A stretch of DNA of 64,000 nucleotides, taken from contig NC_092803.1 of the NCBI RefSeq assembly GCF_040954645.1, forward strand, positions 68,916,427-68,980,426. The letters run 5' to 3'. The translations under genes and the position numbers were made by a program. The stretch is from Diabrotica undecimpunctata. Taxonomy: Eukaryota; Arthropoda; Insecta; Coleoptera; Chrysomelidae. This document shows positions 36,896 through 50,800 of the stretch, in pieces; position 1 is the first letter of the stretch, and every line of letters begins with the position of its first letter. A model generated the notes under the pieces. It was not told where the DNA came from. It saw nothing but the letters and a program-made list of their open reading frames with translations, and ran no database searches.

Positions 36896-37135
36896 ATGTA
36901 GTGGATTTTCCGTACTATTGTCTTAGATTTTTCAGCCATGATGTTCTTCTTCTACCAGGACCACGTTTACCTTTACCTGAATGATCAGATGTAAGAGTTC
37001 ATCTTTTTCAGGGTGTCTCATAATATGACCGAAGTATTTCAGCTTGCGTCTCTTTATTGTATTGAATAGTTGTGTTGTTTGGTTTAAGCGTCTAAAACCC
37101 TCCTCATTTCTAGCTCTGTCGACCCAGTTTACTTT
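36896..37135 (-). pseudogene. RTE-like LINE C-terminal region
   Basis: The minus strand reads VDRARNEEGFRRLK, a shifted stretch, then GKGKRGPGRRRTSWLKNLRQ. The Arg-rich RGPGRRR-SWLKNLR motif is typical of the LINE region after the RT. The missing end of the same frame matches 34515-34640, as if the pogo-like and PLE pieces had separated one LINE. Confidence 0.7.
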
Positions 37136-37334
37136 GAAACGAAAATCTTAAACTATAACAACAGTTTTAACTCTCCAGAAAACCTAATTCCCTTAAAAAA
37201 AAGAGTCAAGCGTTAAAATAAAACAGTTCAAGAAAAAATAAAGAGCAAAAAGAAAAAAGACAGGTAGAAAAAGAAGAAAAGGATAGAAGACAAGAAAAAG
37301 GTTAGTAGACATGTAAAGTAGATATCGAAATAAT
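37136..37334. other. Purine-rich linker
   Basis: Rich in AAAG/AGAAA on the plus strand. No feature. Confidence 0.4.
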
Positions 37335-37626
37335 ATATAATAGTCTCCCGTTATATACCGCTTCGCGGCTTTGGTAGTATAGCAGGGTAGTCTGCTATAT
37401 CTAGGGCCTATGGTATACAAGGAAGGTAACATGGCCAGTGCTACGCTTCAACCGCCTATTATTACCCCTGGTTTTACCCAAGGTATTCAGTTTATTCATG
37501 CTGAGTCGACCTGGGGCCTATAGACATTTTTAAAAATGTCTAGTTGTTCTTGCCGGCGGTAGGATTCGAACTTCGAACCACCGGCATGCGAGGCAAGCAT
37601 CCTACCGCTTGCGCTACGCAGGCCCT
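37335..37626 (-). mobile_element. tRNA-derived SINE
   Basis: The minus-strand head reads GGCCTGCGTAGCGCAAGCGG (A box TAGCGCAAGCGG, 37606-37617) and contains GTTCGAATCC (B box, 37561-37570). A body of about 200 bp follows, including a GACATTTTTAAAAATGTC hairpin and AAGCCGCGAAGCGG. The spacing between the boxes fits an RNA polymerase III promoter. The acceptor stem does not close well, so this is a SINE rather than a tRNA gene. Confidence 0.8.
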
Positions 37627-38495
37627 AATAATACCATTACTTATTTAAAACAAATATTTTTAAATGTGTATTTTATGTACGCTGTAAATAATACTATAGG
37701 CATCCACAGGTGAAACTTCCTGCTAGTACAATATTATATTACTCCGTGGTGATTGCGAAAACACTAAAGAAGTTAATACCAAAAGAACATTTGTCGTAAT
37801 ATTATTGTTTTATGTTATTGTTTTAAATGCTAGTATAAAAATACATGTATTTTATTCAAGTAATTAAGAGTAAGCTTACTAAACAGTGCGTCATTGGTCT
37901 AGGTTAACATTGAGTGTAAGAGTAGACTAAGGTTATACAGTTACAAGGTCTATCTATATTCATTTCTTGCAGTTCCAACCTTATATATTATGAGAGTTAT
38001 AGGTGCAAGAAATAAATATACTATATTCCAGAATTAAAATTATGAGCACTGAATTCTTAGAAGTGACGTTTCAGCGCTATTGTAGGTCTTCCAATGGCGT
38101 ACGAAACATTTCATAAGAAGTGACGACAAAGCTACTTGTATTGAAAAAACATCTTTTTATAATATATATCATGTTAATATACGAATATGATTATTGTTGA
38201 CATTTCGGTTAATTACAATAAATAATTTTAGGTTAGTAAGTAATAACTACAACCGCGATCGTCGATAATAGCCGGCAACTCAGGGATTCAGTGGTTTTGC
38301 TTCGAAGTAAACAGGACATGACTCATACAGGGTCTCCAGAAACTCTCCTGACAAACGAAGACCGAAGATTCCTGAAATAAATTTGAGACAATTTAACCCA
38401 ATTTACCTAAGGTATTTACCTACCTACCGGACAAGCTTTCTAAGGGAGCTAGAGCTCTTTGAAGATGGCGCCTTGTAATTAGTTTTTTTTTAATA
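37627..38495. other. No recognised feature
   Basis: Intergenic sequence before the RTE-like LINE. The last 150 bp may belong to its degraded upstream part. Confidence 0.4.
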
Positions 38496-39775
38496 CCTCC
38501 AGATCAAAATTAATGCCAGAAATAACTCCAAACGAAATCAAAACGGCACTTTTAGAAATGAAAAATAACAAATCACCTAATGATCACGAAGTAGTGATCG
38601 AAGCGATCAAACTAGGTGGAAATAAAATTATCCAGGCTTTGGGCAAACTTTTCACCGAATGCATCTACCAAGGAAAAACTCCTTATCAATAGAATAATGC
38701 AGTCATTACTTTATCACACAAGCACAAAAACATACCAGATTTAAAAAAAAAACTACCGTCCTATGAGTTTGCTTTCACACATATATAAACTTTTTACAAA
38801 AATTATCAAAAAGGACTGGACGCTAAATTAGACTTTTATCAGCCTAGAGAACAAGCCGGATTTAGATCGGAATACAGCACTAACGGCCACTTACTAGTGA
38901 TAAAGAACCTGATAGAGAAATTTGCAGTATATAACAAACCATTGGCACGGATATTTCTCGACTACGAGAAAGCACCATACCATGCACATACCATAAGCCG
39001 TCAGAAAATGTTAAAAGCATTGATAGAATGCCGAATAGACCATCGTTACACTAATTTAATTAAATATATCTACCAAAATGCCACAGCTAGCGTAAGACAA
39101 CAAGAACAAATAAATAAATGAACAAGAACCAAATAAATTCTGTATACAGCGAGGAGTACGGCAAGGATACACAGTCTCTCCCAAGCTATTAATGACGCTT
39201 TTAGAACATACTTGTAAGAAGGTACATCTGAACGAGCATGGTATCAACATAAATCGAGAGCAGCTCAGTAATTTGAGATTTGCAGATGACATCGTCCTTA
39301 TAGCCGATTGTACGGATGATGCAATAATAATGTTTGAAAAATTATATTACGCTTCCTTGGAGGTCGGACTAAACATTAATATGAACAAGACGTAAATAAT
39401 GAATAATCTGTTGCTAAATCGAAATATTGCTGTTGATGGAAGGTATATTACGCAGACTACATCATATAAGTACCTAGGACATGAAATTCGGTTGGGCAGG
39501 AACAACCAGACATGTGAGCTCCCACGTCGCATAGGAATAGCCTGGGCAGCGTTTGGTAAATTAAACTATGTATTTAAATCGGATTTACCCATATGCCCCA
39601 AAAGGAAAATCTTTGACCAATGATGTTACCTGTACTCACTTATGGAGCGGAAACATCAACACTCAGAAAAAAGGTAGTTAATAAGATTCGCGTGACTCGG
39701 ATGGCTATGAAGCGCCAGATGTTGGGTGTCTCTCTGAGAGACCGAATCGCATACGAAAAAATACGTCGTAGAACA
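38496..39775 (+). pseudogene. RTE-like LINE, reverse transcriptase region, degraded
   Basis: The plus strand reads EITPNEIKTALLEMKNNKSP, IKLGGNKIIQALGKLFTECI and REQAGFRSEYSTNGHLLVIK. ARIFLDYEKAPYHAH is a damaged RT motif A (normal VDYEKAFD). LRFADDIVLIAD (39268-39303) is the catalytic FADD. SYKYLGHEIRLGRNNQTCEL and MLPVLTYGAETSTLRKK follow. Several frameshifts and stops. The endonuclease is missing, and the 3' end is cut at about 39775 by the mariner remnant. Confidence 0.9.
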
Positions 39776-39799
39776 AAAACAAAACACTTTTATTCTAGT

Positions 39800-40745
39800 A
39801 ATAAAAAGTACTCCTACTTTAAGTCGGTAGGATACGCCGTTTTTTAGAAAAACGATTTGAACATTTTTCGTTTTTTCGTCATGAAAATTAAATTAATATT
39901 TTTTTAATTATTATTTTTTACACTAGTTAGCTTTGAACGGTCAACAGAAGTATAACCTACGTTTTTCATTTTTAAATTGTTGTCAGTTCCCGAAGTTTAC
40001 CTTTTAGTTTTTTACTGTGTCAACAAGTCAACAAAAATGGTTTTTAGCGTTTTAGTTTTTTTTCTAATGAGGAATACACTGATATGCTTTTAGTTTATGA
40101 CGAAATAAGGTGTAAAGCTCCAAAAAAAAAATAAAGAAACAGGGCGACATAATGATGTAACAGCAGCACATAAAGATGTTATTTTAATGGAAGTTGAGAA
40201 AAATTAAAAAATTAGCGTTCGAAGACTATCTGCCATGTATCCCACAATTTTAAAATCTTTCGTAGATGATATGTATGTAACACAACGAAAATTTATATCC
40301 TTTTCCTTTTACAAAGGTACAAGCACTGGCATTGGATTGGAAGTGGCAGTTAAACTGCTTGGCCAGCAAGGTCGCCGGATTTGAATTCTTGCGATTATTG
40401 TGTTTGAGGATACATAAAAGCATTTTTTTATTCTGTTCCGATACGAAATCGATCTTTTGTAACTATCTGCCTTTGCTCCTTGCTCTTTGGGGTTAGTTTC
40501 GTTCCATCGTAATAAATACTTTGTTTTTAAAAATCTTTAAATAAAATTTTGTTTCAATTTGAATTTATGGCTATTTTCCCAAACTTTTTTCAAATTGTGT
40601 GTTGCATTTATTAAAACAAAAGATAATTAATGGACTTATTCATTTAACTTTCATGACGAAAAAACGAAAAATTTTCAAATTTATTTTCTAGAAAACAATG
40701 TATTCTACAGATATCACGTAAGAGTCCATTTTACTACTTACATAC
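39800..40745 (+). mobile_element. Internally deleted mariner-type element with DUF4817-like N-terminus
   Basis: Imperfect inverted ends: TTTTTCGTTTTTTCGTCATG (39865) is matched by its inverse at about 40650-40672, and similarity continues out to about 39805 and 40740. The plus strand reads FSNEEYTDMLLVYDEIRCKA, the start of the DUF4817 helix-turn-helix found in insect mariner-type transposases. Near 40355-40400 a degraded WPARSPDLNSCDYC block corresponds to the third catalytic region. Most of the catalytic domain is deleted. Confidence 0.7.
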
Positions 40746-41706
40746 CTAAGCATTTAATAATTTAGTATCACGAATGCCTAAAAGATAAAGACAAAAAGTT
40801 GACCTAACCAAAACGGACGCAATAATTTTTAAAATTCACTGCAGCGTTGTAAACGATAAGCTACTGAGTGATAACCTACGAAATCAATGAACAATTTGTC
40901 TCTCTCTTTCTTATGGCAACGTTGATCTACTATTCCTTTCTAGTTGTCCTAAGCACACGACGTTGTCATGTATGACTTTTACACCGAATCTTATAGTATT
41001 TTTAGATGTTTTCTGTAAAATATTGTATATAAATATAATATTTTATTAGATAACTTAACGAATACAAAACGATCATTAATCTATGATAATTTTGCTGCAT
41101 GTGAATGATTAAAATATAAATTGCTAGAATATTTATCATCACAAACTGACAACGATGTTGTCGTTATATCGCATTCATATTTCTGAGAATCTACTGCCTA
41201 CAACTTTGATTTTTAACTATAGAGATTACTCTCTGCAAAATATACAAGCATAAAACTTGCGTCTACAATCATCTAATAATTCCACAATAATCTATTCATC
41301 GAACAAATATGCCAGACCATGTTGGTTTTAATTGGCACTCAACCTGTTAAATTTTTGAACTGAAAATAAGTAGATTGTATGCTTAATTAATTTATACGTT
41401 ATAGATCACGTAGACAATATCTATATTCTAACTAAATTTTTAGAGTCATTGTCAGAACAGTAGACTTTTATTTAACTATCTTACTTATTTATTTTTTTAT
41501 CGTCGCCCATTCAACAATATGTATTCTTTTAAAGAAACTGTTGACCTTGTTTGCCTTTGATATGAGACAGGTGTCCTTCTAAATTTTGGAGAATTTTGTT
41601 TTGGTTTTTTTAAATTTTTTTGATGATAAGGTAATCAGACACTTGAAAAAAGAATAAAACTTAACCTTTGAGTATCTCATATTCGTGTATATTCGTAATA
41701 TCTGTG
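40746..41706. other. Upstream region of SPH gene 2
   Basis: No ORF or transposon recognised. It includes TGATAAGGTAATC near 41623, a GATA-type site candidate also hinted at upstream of gene 1. Confidence 0.45.
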
Positions 41707-41713
41707 TATATAA
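41707..41713 (+). promoter_or_regulatory. TATA box of SPH gene 2
   Basis: TATATAA, 47 nt before the ATG at 41754. Same position as in gene 1. Confidence 0.7.
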
Positions 41714-41753
41714 TAAATAAAGAATTTATTTCTTTATTGATTCAGCACTCAAA

Positions 41754-41805
41754 ATGTCTGGACTAAAATTTTTCGTTCTTTTCGCTCTTGTGGCAGTCGC
41801 TTGCG
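41754..41805 (+). CDS. SPH gene 2, exon 1 (signal peptide)
   Basis: MSGLKFFVLFALVAVAC plus one base, GTAAG donor at 41806. About two thirds identical to exon 1 of gene 1 at protein level. Confidence 0.85.
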
Positions 41806-44800
41806 GTAAGATAATTTTATGATTTTGATAATTTTACTTTAGATGATAGAAAACAGACACCGATATATTATGTGTCTGACGTACGTATAGACCAGTGAAA
41901 TATTTGAAATTCTCTAGTTTGTGACTCCCATACTTAGACTTGCCATAATACTTATATTAATTATTAGTTTTATTTATTTAAATTTATTCGGTATTTTATT
42001 CTTTTTAAACTATATTCAGTGTCGTATAGAATAATCTATTTTCTTCACAATTTTTCTATTTTTTTCTGTTTTTCGTCTTTTCCTCCCAGCAAAAGGTCCT
42101 TAGTTTTTTTATCTCGGCTTTAACCTCTTCTAACCACTTCGTTTTTAGTCTTCTTTTAATGCATTTTCCACCCGCTCCCCCTGTTAATACATGTTTTTTG
42201 CATGTCTGTTTTTAAGCATCTTATAAACACGTCCCATCCGACGGGCTCTTTGTGCTTTTACTTTTTGTCTTATGTTTGGTTAATTGTTAAGCTCCATTAC
42301 TTCTTTATTTGTTCTTTTTTTCCAAGTGCTGTCATTGTTGAAAGATAAAAGTTGCACAATCGTTTTGTAAATCCTGATTTTTGTATTCCTGGATTAACTC
42401 AGATTTGATGATTTTGTTGAGTGCTCCTATAGCTTTGTTTCCTTTAGTGATTATTTTTTTATGTCAGCATGTTCTTCAGCTCTATTTGTAAACGTCACTC
42501 CGTAGTATTCAAATGGATCCACTTTTTTAAAATAATATTCTCTACTTCCGCTAGTTACTCTTTGATTATTTATTTATTTTATTTATTTAATACACGGTAT
42601 AACCCCATTAACAGTTTAAATTACAACATACAATATCACAGTTAGGATACAAAACTTACATACCAAAAAAAAACAAACAAAATATAACAAGAACAAAATT
42701 CAACAATCCCAATATACGTAACATCTTTTTAATTGAGTTAAAGTTATATTGAAAATGTCAAGTTCGAGAACATTGAATAGCCCCATGAATCTATATAATG
42801 GGTTGTGAATACCATAGGTTGTTCTGTGGAAAGGAATATTGAAAACATTGTGGTAACGTAGAGTTTGATGAGAAACATTAAAGTTAATCTGGTTTAAAAG
42901 GTTTGGACAATCAATAAATCCATGTATGATCTTTATATAAATATAGCTCCTGGTATATCACGACGGTTCTTGAGTGAGGGTAAAGATAATTGTTGTTCGA
43001 TACGAGAATAATCCTGATTTTTAATAGAAGTGTGGTCAGGGTAAGCACAATATCTCAAAAATTTGTGATGGACTCTTTTTATGGTATTAATATTGTTCTG
43101 AAAATAGGGTGACTAAATAACTGAAACAGTATTCCAAAATAATTCCATTAGATCTAACAACAATACACTAATCTTGTTGAATCAATGGAGAAATACTAGC
43201 AATTCCTAGTAACGAAACCAAGGTGGTCAGAGAAAGTAAGCTTCTCATCGAAAATCTTTATATTGTAACAAGGCTTGATCTCTTAAGCTATCTATAACTT
43301 TTCAAAATTACAAGTCATCTGCCAACATTAGACATTTGCTATTTAGGAAACAGGAAGTGATGTCGTTAACGAAGATATTAAAAAAAAGTGAAGAAGTGTG
43401 GACTCCTTGAGGAACTCCAAATGTTTTTGATATATTGTCAGACAGATGACAACCTATCGTGACTTTTTGACTTCTAACAAATGTAGAGTTTTTATTCCAT
43501 TCAACAAACCTGACATGAAAGCCTACATTAATTAATTTGCTCAAAAGTATTTGGTGATTTACACGATCAAATGCTTTGGAAAAATCTGTGTACATTACAC
43601 CTACCTGTTTACGGTCTTCTATATGAGATAATGTATCAGATTGATAGGAAACCAAGTTTGTTGCAGTGGATTTTTTGCTATGAAAACCATGTTGTGATTG
43701 AGATATTAAGCCTTTACATAACCACGAAAGTTGCTTTGCTATAAGAAAGTCAAAGAGCTTAGGGATTGCAGATTGTATACAAATGCTATGATAATTTTCA
43801 ATGTTATCTTTCTGACCATTTTTAGATATAGGAACAACATAACTTTCTTTCCATGAAGAAGAAAACATAGAAGTTTTCAGAGATCTATTAAACAATATAA
43901 CAAATGGCATTACAAGGGTACAGGCACACTTTTTTATTAAAAAATTAGGCACTTCATCTGGGCTTGCAGTAAGCTTATTGGGCAGCTCATTTATACAATT
44001 AAAAATATTAGTCTTAAAGTGACAATCTTAAAAGGAGAAATTTTTGTACTAAAGTTGCTATTTAATGGATTGATAGGTACGTAAAAGATTATGTTATTTG
44101 GTGAGTACACAGTTTAGAAGAAGTTCATACATAAATTAGCTATGTCTTGACCATTTGTTGCATATTGGACTCGATAAAATAAGGAGTTCGGTAGGTTATA
44201 CCTAGATCTCTTATCATTAATGTACTCCAAAAATGATTTTGGATAATTTCTTAGGCCAGTATCTATACCTTTAATATAGTTATTGAAGCACATTTCAGAC
44301 ATTTGTTCAGCTCTTATGTGGATAATTTAATATAGTCATCATCATAACGACTATTAACATAAATATAGTGAGCATATTTACTTTCTAGAGTCAGTTTTCT
44401 AAGATCAGCAGAGAACCACTTGGAAGTTAAAGTTCTATATTTCTTCAATGGCACAAAATAAGCAATTCCTATAGAGATAACTTTATAGAATAATTTTGTA
44501 GCAACATTAATATCATTAACCATACATACCTGCCAGTCTATGAAAGCAAGGAAGTTGTTAAACGCTATGTAATCGCCATTCCGAAAATCATAAAACAGCT
44601 TATCATAAACCAACTTATTTCTATTTGTTTCTTTTACATCGAGGTTTAAGCAACATTCATAAACCACATGATGGATATTAGAATCTACCAGGGGATCACT
44701 TGCTTTTAAGATATTTAGCTCCCTAACATTAGACAAAACTAAATCCAAAAATACATTACGAATATTGGGAATATTATTATGTTGATACAATTTTAAAAAA

Positions 44801-47800
44801 CCAAAGACTTGAGTAGTATTCACAGCAGCATTACCTGCAGGACAATGCAACATTTCACCAAACTCATCATTCTCCGATGATGCATTGGGAAGATTGTAAT
44901 CACCAAACACATAGATATCCTGTGCTGATTGATTATTGCACAACATTTTCCATAGTTTGACAATGCCAGTTGTATACTTCGAGAGGTGATTGTGGAGGTA
45001 TGTAAACACCACCAACCACGAACTTGATTTCATTAAGTTGACATAAGATATATATTTGCTCAACCCTATCTTCACGAATACTATTGGTTTGTGGATTTAG
45101 CTTGTTAACAAACACTAGTACACCACCGCCACTCAAATTTGCACTGGTTTTCTGGGATCTATTCACAATCAGTTATGTTATCATTTATGTTATCAATAAT
45201 CATCTTCGGGCTCCATTTTCTTTGCTTTTATTCAAAGTATTTTGGTTTATTTTCATTTATACATCGTCCAAACTTTATCAATATTGTTTCCATTTAGTTC
45301 TGATTTTGATATCACAATCAATGCTATATCGTCTGCAAAAGCGATAACTCGTTTTCTCTTATAGTATATTATATCATCTATCTCTATACAATTTTGTCGT
45401 AGAATAGTTTTTGGATAAGGTTAAATAAAGTTGTGAACAGTGGATCTCCTTGTTTTAAAACCTTCCTCACCGTAAAAGACTCTGATAACTTCCTTCTAGG
45501 ATCACTTTATTTAATCGTTCTTTTAAGGTCATTTCTACTAACTTAATAAATTTGGTAGGTATTTTTAACAGATCCATCGCTTCCTATAGTTTTACATTTA
45601 ACCAGTTCTTATAACTACAACCCATCACATAGTATTATACACCTTCAATCATACCCTGATCTCTTATTCACTCTTGTTACCAATATACTCAAATTTTTCA
45701 GAATCCATTTGAAGTTTTATTAGAAAATTTAACTAATATCCAGAAAATACGTTACAGTAACATCTTTTCAACCCATATATTGACTGATACATACATTTAC
45801 ATTAAATTACAACTTTTTCTTTAGTATGTTTCTATTTTTTACAAATCCACACATAAAACAGGTTACCCCTTAGTCTTCAATAATAAATAACTTAGCATCA
45901 TACATCTTCCATCTAATTTTTAGATACGAAATGTTGATTTAAAAATAAAGTGCTTTATTAATATTTCAGTTATCCTGGATTCATTAGGTATATGTATTGA
46001 GGTTTGCCTATTTATAATTCATATATTTTCTAAAGTCATTCCATCTACCTATACAATTGTTCTATAATTTTTTATCATAATCTTTTTTAGGGTATATTTG
46101 TTACACTTTAACCCTACATTAAATTATAACTCTTTATTTAGCAGGTTTTTATATTTTACAAATTTTAAATTTAATATAAAAATTCTTCCATGTTTTAATG
46201 GATGGCTTTCATATTTGCATACAGTTACTACTACTAATTCTGCTTCTTTGTTTATCTAACATTTATTTAAGTTTAAAAATTTTACTAAACAACAATAAAC
46301 TATATAAATGTATACTAAACACATTTATTTTTGTTTACTCAAACCGAAATTGAGCCACTTTGTCGTTTGATATTTTGGTGACCAATCCTATTACTCTATC
46401 TACTAATTTTACTGCTGGTTTTTTAAACTCTTCTTTTAATAAGTTATTTTTGTTTCCTTTTTGCCTTAGATCACAGGAGTGAAAATTTTAGGCTGATTTG
46501 AGTTCTACGTATTTTTCTTGATTACTTGAAATGAAAAAGGTTTTTCTGAATTTCTTGCTTTTTTCTTTTTTTTTTAAATTTTCTCCATCCACCAGTCTTC
46601 GTTTGGTCTGTCCATCGTGTTTGAGATCTTTTTTTAGATCTTCGGCCTTCTTGAAATAGTCTAAGAAGAATGTCAACACTGATTTGGGGAAGGAAGCAGT
46701 ACCCAAGAACTGATATATATTTATACTGAGGTAGATAGGAGATAGGGTATTGAGAAAAAAGGTCCATCTGTGTATCATAAACCTAAAAAAAGCTTTAGAT
46801 CGATAAAGTAGGAAAGAAGACATTTGGAAATGTTTGAAAAAAATAAGAGTAGAGAATAATATAACGGAAATTTTTAAAGCTAAAGTAAGAAAGTGAAAAC
46901 CCAAAATCAAAAATCTACATGTTCAATCGAAAAAAAAATTACGTTACCTAAAGAAATAACAGAAATAAAGTTGAAATTAAATACCAACAAAACGAATTAA
47001 TGGTAATGGCAACTTAGCAATATAGAAATTTAAAATTGCCATAGAAGGCAAGTAATTAGAACAAGCCAGCAGCTACTAATATTTAACTACAGTTATTAAA
47101 TTAAATGGAAAGAAATAGTCTAGAAAGTAGGGAAAGCGAGAAAATTATTAAATATGTACATAAGAAGAACTTTTTTATAAAGAGAGAGATATCCAAGAAT
47201 CCAAAAATCCAAATATATCGAAAGCTAGGAAATAATTAAAAGTACCTACCCCCAAACATTTATGGAAATGAGTCATGAGTCGTACGTCAAACAACAAAAA
47301 AAGACAAATTACAACTACCGAAATGAGATTTTTACGAAAGATTAAAGTGATCATAAGAAGAGATACGATACGAAACACGACGATAATAGGAAATTTAGAA
47401 TTAAAACTAATAGAAACAATTATAGGTGAACCCCTACATTAAAATTATACAACACTATGCTCCCATTTAAACCAACGGCAAAGTTCTTAGGTATGTGGTT
47501 TGATCAACAACTTACTTGGCAAGAACATATAAAACAAACGATTTTAACATGCCATAAAAGACTGAATCTAATGAAAACATTGGCAAACCGAAATTGGGGA
47601 TCAGATCAAGAAACTCTGTTAAGAATATATAAAACACTAATTAGATCTAAATTAGATTATGGATCAATTGCATATGCGTCTGCTTCAAAAACACTACTTA
47701 AAAAACTTGACAGCATACACAACGCTGGTATTATAATTGCACTCGGAGCCTTTCGGACAACTCCCTCCGAAAGCATACTGAGCGAAGCCGGCGAACCACC

Positions 47801-50800
47801 TCTAAATTACCGAAGAATATACTTAGCTCTAGCGCATGCTACATCTATAGCCTCAAATATAAAAAAACCCATCTACTGTAATACCTTTAATAACAAATAT
47901 ATTAATTATTACAATAATAAGCCCCGTGCCCCTAAACCTTATTACGAGACAATCCGATTATATAGCTCCAGACTGAACATTCAATTCCCAACAGTATTTC
48001 AAACGAATACCAATAACTATCTACCTTGTACTATCGAACAGCCCAAAGTCATTACAGCGTTAAGTATATATAATAAACATGAAACTAGTCCTATTATTTT
48101 TAAAGTTAAACTAAATTCAATCCTAGATCAACAATACAATGAGTGGATTAAAATTTATACAGATGCATCCAAAGGTGAACTTGGCGTTGGAGTAGCAGTG
48201 GTAACCCCAAATGACCCTTTTCAATATAAACTGCTTCTAAATTCCAGCATCTATACTGCAGAACTATTTGGTTTGCTCAAAGCCATCAAGCAAGTAAATA
48301 TTAAAAACATCCCTTGTTGTCTAATCCTTTCTGACTCTCTCAGCGCAGTCAAAGCTATGCAAAATGTATACCCTAAACACCCCATTGAGAAAATTATCAG
48401 GGCCGAATTAACGAAAGCTCAAGAAAATTTCAGAAGAGTCCACTTCCCATGGATACCATCTCATATAGGCATAGAAGGGAATGAAGAAGCACATACTAGT
48501 GCGCGTAACGCTATCACCAGTGACGCATCAGAAACAGAGTGTCGGAGTATCACAGGCGATCTAAAAGTTTATTTCAAAAATAGTGCGTGGAATCGGGAGT
48601 GGAATGACTCTAGTTTGGAACTCAGAAAAGATATCAAAAGTGATATCTTTTCATGGAAGTCCACAGCCAGAAGTAGAAGATGCCAAACTATTATTACACA
48701 TCTACGACTTGGACACTGTAGACAAACTGTAGACAAACATGCAATACAGTAGACAGTATAAAGCACTTCTTGATAGACTCTCCTAAATATGTAAATTAAA
48801 GACAGTCTTACAATTTGCCAAATAACCTGAACTCCTCAACAAAAGTTTAGTTCCGAACAATTTATTAGGTTACTTAAAATGTATAAATATGTTTACACCA
48901 AATTTAACTTAATTAATTGTTACACATGTTCAATTGTTCACAAATTGTAATTAATTGTTACAATGATTGATTGTTACAAATGATACATTTATTATTATTA
49001 CAAATGTTACAGGAATGTCTCTAATAACCTTTGGGTGGATGCGACTTTGTTTCTTTAAATAAATAAAAAAAAAATTATAGGCGAAAGGCGACTGGGATGG
49101 GACGGTTGTATGCACAGAATAAATAAAGAACCTCCCCGTTCCTAGCTTTTTTATGGATCATTTAAAATCCAATGTTATCATAAAAAAATCTTGAGATTTT
49201 AGACTGGTTATGTTGATGATGTCTTTATGTCAGAATATTCCGATTCAGCTCATAGCTTACGTCACAAAAGTAATCAAATCATTCATAGACTACGTTTCAT
49301 TACCGAGTTAATTAAACAGATTCTCACTAGTTCTTGCGACAATATTAAAATTCCATTTAAAGTCAATTATACTCTAAACAGAAGCTCTGAAAACACTAAG
49401 TACTCCATTCATTATATGAACCGTAGAGGTATATACAAACTTTATTATTAGTATTATGATGCTACTTACATTGGCTTTATCCACCAGATCCCTAGAACAC
49501 TCCAAGAGAGAGACCACTTCTGTCGGTCTAGTTAGTGTAGTTTAATATATAATTTGCAATAAAAAAAACATATTACGATTATAACTATAAGAAGATTTGT
49601 AAATCATCAAAGATACGAAGAACAGTCGTAATTGTATCAACAGAAACACATCTTTTAATTGTAACTTAGCCCCCATTCCTTAACAGGTCTTGTTTTCTTA
49701 ATCCATACACTGTATACTTAATTTCTACTTTCAGATTTATTCTTTTTTATCTCCCCACACCTTTTAATTACTTTTTTTATACTTCAATTCCTTCTAACTG
49801 CCATAGCTGTATTCTGTCCCATACTAGGTATAATTAACTACCCAACTCCTATTAATTTCAACCTGACTAACTACAACCATCTATTTTCTTCCTGTATAAT
49901 AAGTATCTATTTCTTCTTCCCAATGCCCTTACCATCGAACATATGTCACTATATTTTTGATTACTTTTAGATTTTCTTTACGTTACATGAACATCTCATT
50001 TTAAATTAAATCAAACATTTTTATTAATAGTCAGTCTTGTAACATTGTAATTCATTCAATCATTAAACAATTTTATTTAAATTAGCAATATTATCACAAT
50101 CAGACGTTTAATTGACATACTGCTACTTCAGGAAAGCTTAAGTACCATTTTCATTACTTCAACTTTTTTAATAACATTTTTTAAATTTTTCTAATTTTTA
50201 ATATCACACTTTATATTTAATCTTATGACATTGACTATGTCTCCATTAAGTCCGTGTCAGACGGTCAAATATTTGATCAAACTGGTTTGACCAAACCAAA
50301 AAATTGACAGCATATGACGTCACATCCAGAGTTTGATCAAATCCTCTAAAAATAGAGGATCTTCTATTTGTCAAGGTCAGTTTGATCAAACTTTAATTTT
50401 GATTGGTCGAAAAATATTTAAGACAAATCAAAATCAGCAGTTAGACATAACGTGATGAAATTCATTTTCTTTTTTTCTTTGGTTGATAATTCGTGGTTTA
50501 TTTGTCTTCCTATTTTGTTATAAAAAAAAATAAAATTTTAAAATATCTTGTACACTGGAATAAGCTTCTACATAATTGATTTATATCGAGAAAGAAGCTG
50601 TTTATATAATGCCGAGCATCTACATTATTATAAAAAAATCGTTTTAGTCTTTTTATTTTTATTGTGGATAAAAAAATTTGAATCGCAATTAAAGCACAAG
50701 CAACTAATAAATATGCAAGAAAGATGATTAATTTCATTAACATACATCAATTTGATCAAATTTGAATGATCGTGTGACAGGTACATTTTTAAAATTTGAA

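Noticed and set aside
37551..37626. A tRNA gene on the minus strand
   Set aside because: A and B boxes are present but the acceptor stem does not close and a SINE body follows.
46488..46910. A 140-codon minus-strand ORF
   Set aside because: No motifs. The plus strand at the same place reads as a decayed RT (AFDR-like box and following helix), so it is probably a shadow.
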